Assembly: GCA_905250025.1 (NCBI GenBank)
Contig: CAJNOJ010000249.1
Location: forward strand, 62,001 to 126,000
DNA: 64,000 nt
Source: Adineta ricciae
Lineage: Eukaryota > Rotifera > Eurotatoria > Adinetida > Adinetidae
Direction: 5' to 3'
Under the pieces are notes generated by a model. It saw nothing but the letters and a program-made list of their open reading frames with translations, had not been told where the DNA came from and ran no database searches. The position numbers were made by a program, and so were the translations under genes. This document shows positions 61,295-64,000 of this stretch, in pieces. Numbering within the stretch: the stretch's first letter is position 1; each line of letters begins with the position of its first letter.

Positions 61295-64000
61295 TTATCC
61301 ATTGAGCTCAAGATCTTTTCCTTGTAGTGTTGGAAAATGTACACGAATGCGCTGCTCACTAGTCAGACGTGGCGCCACTGATGCGCGAAAATGTCGTTTA
61401 TAGAATTTCGATGGTACTATAAAAATCACGAATGTTAACATCGGTGGAATGAACGAAACGAAGTAGCCAATTAAGAACAGCCAGGAATCATTTGCTGATT
61501 TCATACATTTCGAAATAAAACCAATAATTAAACGCGGTAATGCCAGAACAACCAGGAGAAGTGGTGCTGTGAATAGATGTTGATGTTCGCGAACATGCTG
61601 TTGTAAGAGTTGTCGAAAAGCGCGACGATTATGGAGATTCGATTGTCGACGAGTCTTTTTTGAGATGAGCGTAACGGCACAGATGAGGTTAACAACGAAC
61701 GAACCAAAGAAGTGAAATGTATAGACAATCGAATTAAATATTTGTAAATTGGATGAGTAAGTAACAATGCACCAAGTACGTTTTTCAACATTTTTGTCGT
61801 TTTCTTCTACGATCAAACGTCGATTCAACGGATCATGTATCGAAGTGCAAGTAATAGTCACTAAAAGCATTGCAATGATAATTTTGGCTGCTTGCTGACT
61901 TTTCCTCTTGTCAAATGTCATGCCCTTTCGCGCAATGACTATCCGTTCAACAGCAACACAAGCATTGAGCCATTGATCCATACTTAAACAAACGCGTAGC
62001 AGAAAGTCACTTGTATAACACTGGAATAGTAAAAACTGATGATTCGTTATGTAGAGCGCTTGTGCTAAAATTAATATCCAAAATTTGAATCCAAACATAA
62101 TCATTGTGCATAAAGCAGTGATCGCCGAGCCAAATAAATACAGACCACAACCCATTTCGCGTAGATTTTTATGCTTAAATGTCAGAATTGACAGAGTTCC
62201 GTTGATAATTCCACCAATAAGAAGAATCATTGTAAATATCATGCTTATCGTAACAATTTTCGATTGATGTATCAGGCTATGATTGGGTTGAATATGATAA
62301 CTTAAGATAGAATCGAGAGATAAACCAAATCCACTTGTACTGAACTGACATAGTCGACCATAGAAACACGGAGGGCAAGCACAGATTGATCGTTGTGGAC
62401 AGTTGGGCGTGTCTTGAAAACAATGGCCACCGTTTTCGCACACACTTTTACCATGACAATCGAATTTCTTCTGGTGCTCAAAATTAAAACAATTCGCTAG
62501 ACGTTGTTCACCGTGATCGTAACATAGACAAAGATGTTCCTCGTCGTAAAAACACGAAAGATTTAACTGTAAATTTTGACATGGTACATGATAGTATTTG
62601 ATACGACGGAGTAAATGGAAGTCGACCAGAGTTTGATTGAAAATTTCACTGATATGCTGACAACGATCCGATGACTGAATCGTTGTTGCAATTACCGATG
62701 ATTGATTAAAATGTTTCTGCGTCACAGCGAGATAGAAATTATGATTCGAAGGTTCGATAAAAACAAGATGGAATGGTCGTGACCATTGAATGGTAATAGA
62801 TTTCTGTTTAACAGGAAAGGTTTGAAGAATAGTTGCTCGTATCGGTGGTGCATCTTGAGCTGCGGTGATAAAATGTATAAACATTAATTCAGATAAAACA
62901 ATATCGCTCTCAAATGATAAGATAACTTTGTTGTCTTCGATTTCGCACCGTTCACCACTAAACCCTCTTCGACAAATACACATGAATCGTTGTGTCGATA
63001 AATTATACTCGTCTATTGGTATGCAAAGACCTTTGTTTTTGCATACAGGGTCAATACTGGATAGGCACACTGAAGGAATCAAACATCGAGGACCAAATTT
63101 ATGAATAGGACAAACACATATTGAGCGGTTGTCTGCAGATACTCCAACGCATATCGAATCAGCTGAGCAGGTGCATTGATGTGGAACAGCACAGAGTTGG
63201 CCAGACCAGCCTCGATCACATCGGCAAAGGATTTGACTAGATTCGTGATGATTGACACTTTCATAACATATCCCATGACCACCACAGCGTCGATCGGAAC
63301 AAGTCTTAATATTATTTTGACTTCGTGGAATATCGATAACATACGCTGCACGATGAACGGGTAAAAACAAATAGTTGATCGGATGTATTATGCTTCCCCG
63401 ATAAATAAGCGAAAGTTTTTCATAGATATCGAATTGTATAAAATATTGATTGGTCAGATTTTTCGGTCGAGTTGAATATGTTAAATAGAATTCATATTTC
63501 GTTGTGCAATCTCGCATGGATAAATATGTGATTTTTTCATACGAGTGAACCCGACGTTCATAACTGTCGTCAACAAGCGAGATAACGATGACGAATGGTG
63601 TTTCCCACGAATCGGACAATGCATGAAATCGAACAACTACACTTATGCGTTGATTTTGATATTGGCATCGATTACCATAAAAATTAGGTGGACAAAAACA
63701 TGCTTTTGTTAATAAGTTCTTCTTTTTGTTCAACCAAACACGTGCAGAGAGACCACGATGGCAATAATTTTCATTTTGATGGTTGATTTGAGATAAAACT
63801 GCCAGGTTTCTGTTGCCATTTATTTGGTTATTCATTGGTTTACGCGATGTTTGAAGTGCGAAGTAAACAATTTGTTTCTTTGTTTTCTTTTTTACAGTCT
63901 TGCAAAAGAACTTTTCCGCATCGGAATATAAGTGTATATCAGTCGGTTTACAGTAATAAGACATTTTATCAACGATTTCCTTCGATTTACAAAATCGTTC
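61295..64000 (-). CDS. EGF-repeat seven-transmembrane receptor (5' end outside window)
   Basis: An unbroken frame of about 900 codons that stays open to the window edge. The ATG at 63964 is probably internal, since the frame continues upstream as ERFCKSKEIVDK. Cysteine-rich EGF-like modules are visible: ACFCPPNFYGNRCQ, a cluster with CSDRRCGGHGICYE, CRCDRGWSGQLC and CICRRGFSGERC, and a later CENGGHCFQD with CPPCFYGRLCQ. A rhodopsin-like seven-helix domain follows over the last 310 residues, with AVERIVIARKG as the DRY-region equivalent and PSKFYKRHFRAS after TM7. The protein is likely a large surface receptor with adhesive ectodomain; ligand unknown. I recall EGF/LDLR-7TM genes of this type as expanded in bdelloids. 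No intron in the visible part. Confidence 0.8.
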   Translation of the reverse strand, partial: ERFCKSKEIVDKMSYYCKPTDIHLYSDAEKFFCKTVKKKTKKQIVYFALQTSRKPMNNQINGNRNLAVLSQINHQNENYCHRGLSARVWLNKKKNLLTKACFCPPNFYGNRCQYQNQRISVVVRFHALSDSWETPFVIVISLVDDSYERRVHSYEKITYLSMRDCTTKYEFYLTYSTRPKNLTNQYFIQFDIYEKLSLIYRGSIIHPINYLFLPVHRAAYVIDIPRSQNNIKTCSDRRCGGHGICYESVNHHESSQILCRCDRGWSGQLCAVPHQCTCSADSICVGVSADNRSICVCPIHKFGPRCLIPSVCLSSIDPVCKNKGLCIPIDEYNLSTQRFMCICRRGFSGERCEIEDNKVILSFESDIVLSELMFIHFITAAQDAPPIRATILQTFPVKQKSITIQWSRPFHLVFIEPSNHNFYLAVTQKHFNQSSVIATTIQSSDRCQHISEIFNQTLVDFHLLRRIKYYHVPCQNLQLNLSCFYDEEHLCLCYDHGEQRLANCFNFEHQKKFDCHGKSVCENGGHCFQDTPNCPQRSICACPPCFYGRLCQFSTSGFGLSLDSILSYHIQPNHSLIHQSKIVTISMIFTMILLIGGIINGTLSILTFKHKNLREMGCGLYLFGSAITALCTMIMFGFKFWILILAQALYITNHQFLLFQCYTSDFLLRVCLSMDQWLNACVAVERIVIARKGMTFDKRKSQQAAKIIIAMLLVTITCTSIHDPLNRRLIVEENDKNVEKRTWCIVTYSSNLQIFNSIVYTFHFFGSFVVNLICAVTLISKKTRRQSNLHNRRAFRQLLQQHVREHQHLFTAPLLLVVLALPRLIIGFISKCMKSANDSWLFLIGYFVSFIPPMLTFVIFIVPSKFYKRHFRASVAPRLTSEQRIRVHFPTLQGKDLELNG

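Overview
The window looks like nuclear DNA of a bdelloid rotifer (Adineta/Rotaria type). It is AT-rich, its introns are mostly about 45-70 bp with GT-AG ends, and its genes are short and close together. The gene content also fits: F-box/LRR paralogues, an EGF-7TM receptor, a small class-A GPCR, PAN and LamG secreted proteins, and several genes of fungal or bacterial character (a fungal-type amino-acid/choline permease, a DUR3-type urea symporter, a DUF4246 relic, a phage tail-collar domain on a membrane anchor). The organism call is inference from this mix, not from a marker gene.

Layout, 0-20 kb: F-box protein (-), DUR3-like symporter (-), a two-exon protein with an ADP-ribosyltransferase-like C-terminus (-), a two-exon GPCR (+), a DUF4246 pseudogene (-), an unknown protein (-), an Mx/dynamin-like GTPase (-), a truncated F-box paralogue (-), a three-exon CCHC zinc-knuckle protein (-) and a fungal-type permease (+).

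20-34 kb: two decayed host genes meet tail to tail (mitochondrial poly(A) polymerase on +, PRPP synthetase on -). They are followed by an STPR-like repeat protein, a small secreted PAN-like protein, an unidentified coding relic, a GST-like membrane protein, a repeat-built unknown protein and a coilin-like relic.

34-47 kb: a GC-rich 9-bp minisatellite, a piece of bacterial DNA with a rho-independent terminator, and a 100-N scaffold gap form one anomalous block. Then come an intact 14-exon gene (1135 aa, unknown function) and, about 630 bp downstream on the same strand, an intact 709-aa KDZ-family transposase with its CxC cysteine cluster. The same 9-bp minisatellite recurs in inverted orientation at 46.4 kb, where it partly encodes RGG repeats.

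47-64 kb: a possible secreted peptide, a Merlin/ISXO2-like transposase relic, a complete 240-bp TA-flanked MITE, the C-terminal half of an SLC6 transporter gene, a C4orf33/UPF0462 homologue with a signal peptide, a LicD/fukutin-like enzyme (-), a four-helix membrane protein, a PAN+LamG secreted protein with a GC-AG intron, a methyltransferase relic, a membrane-anchored tail-collar protein (-), a relic broken only by in-frame stops, and an EGF-7TM receptor (-) that runs off the right edge.

The best candidate for something undescribed is the 37.6-45.4 kb pair: an apparently whole KDZ transposase next to a conserved-looking multi-exon gene with a long run of phase-1 introns. No operon-like logic is expected here; the other genes act independently.
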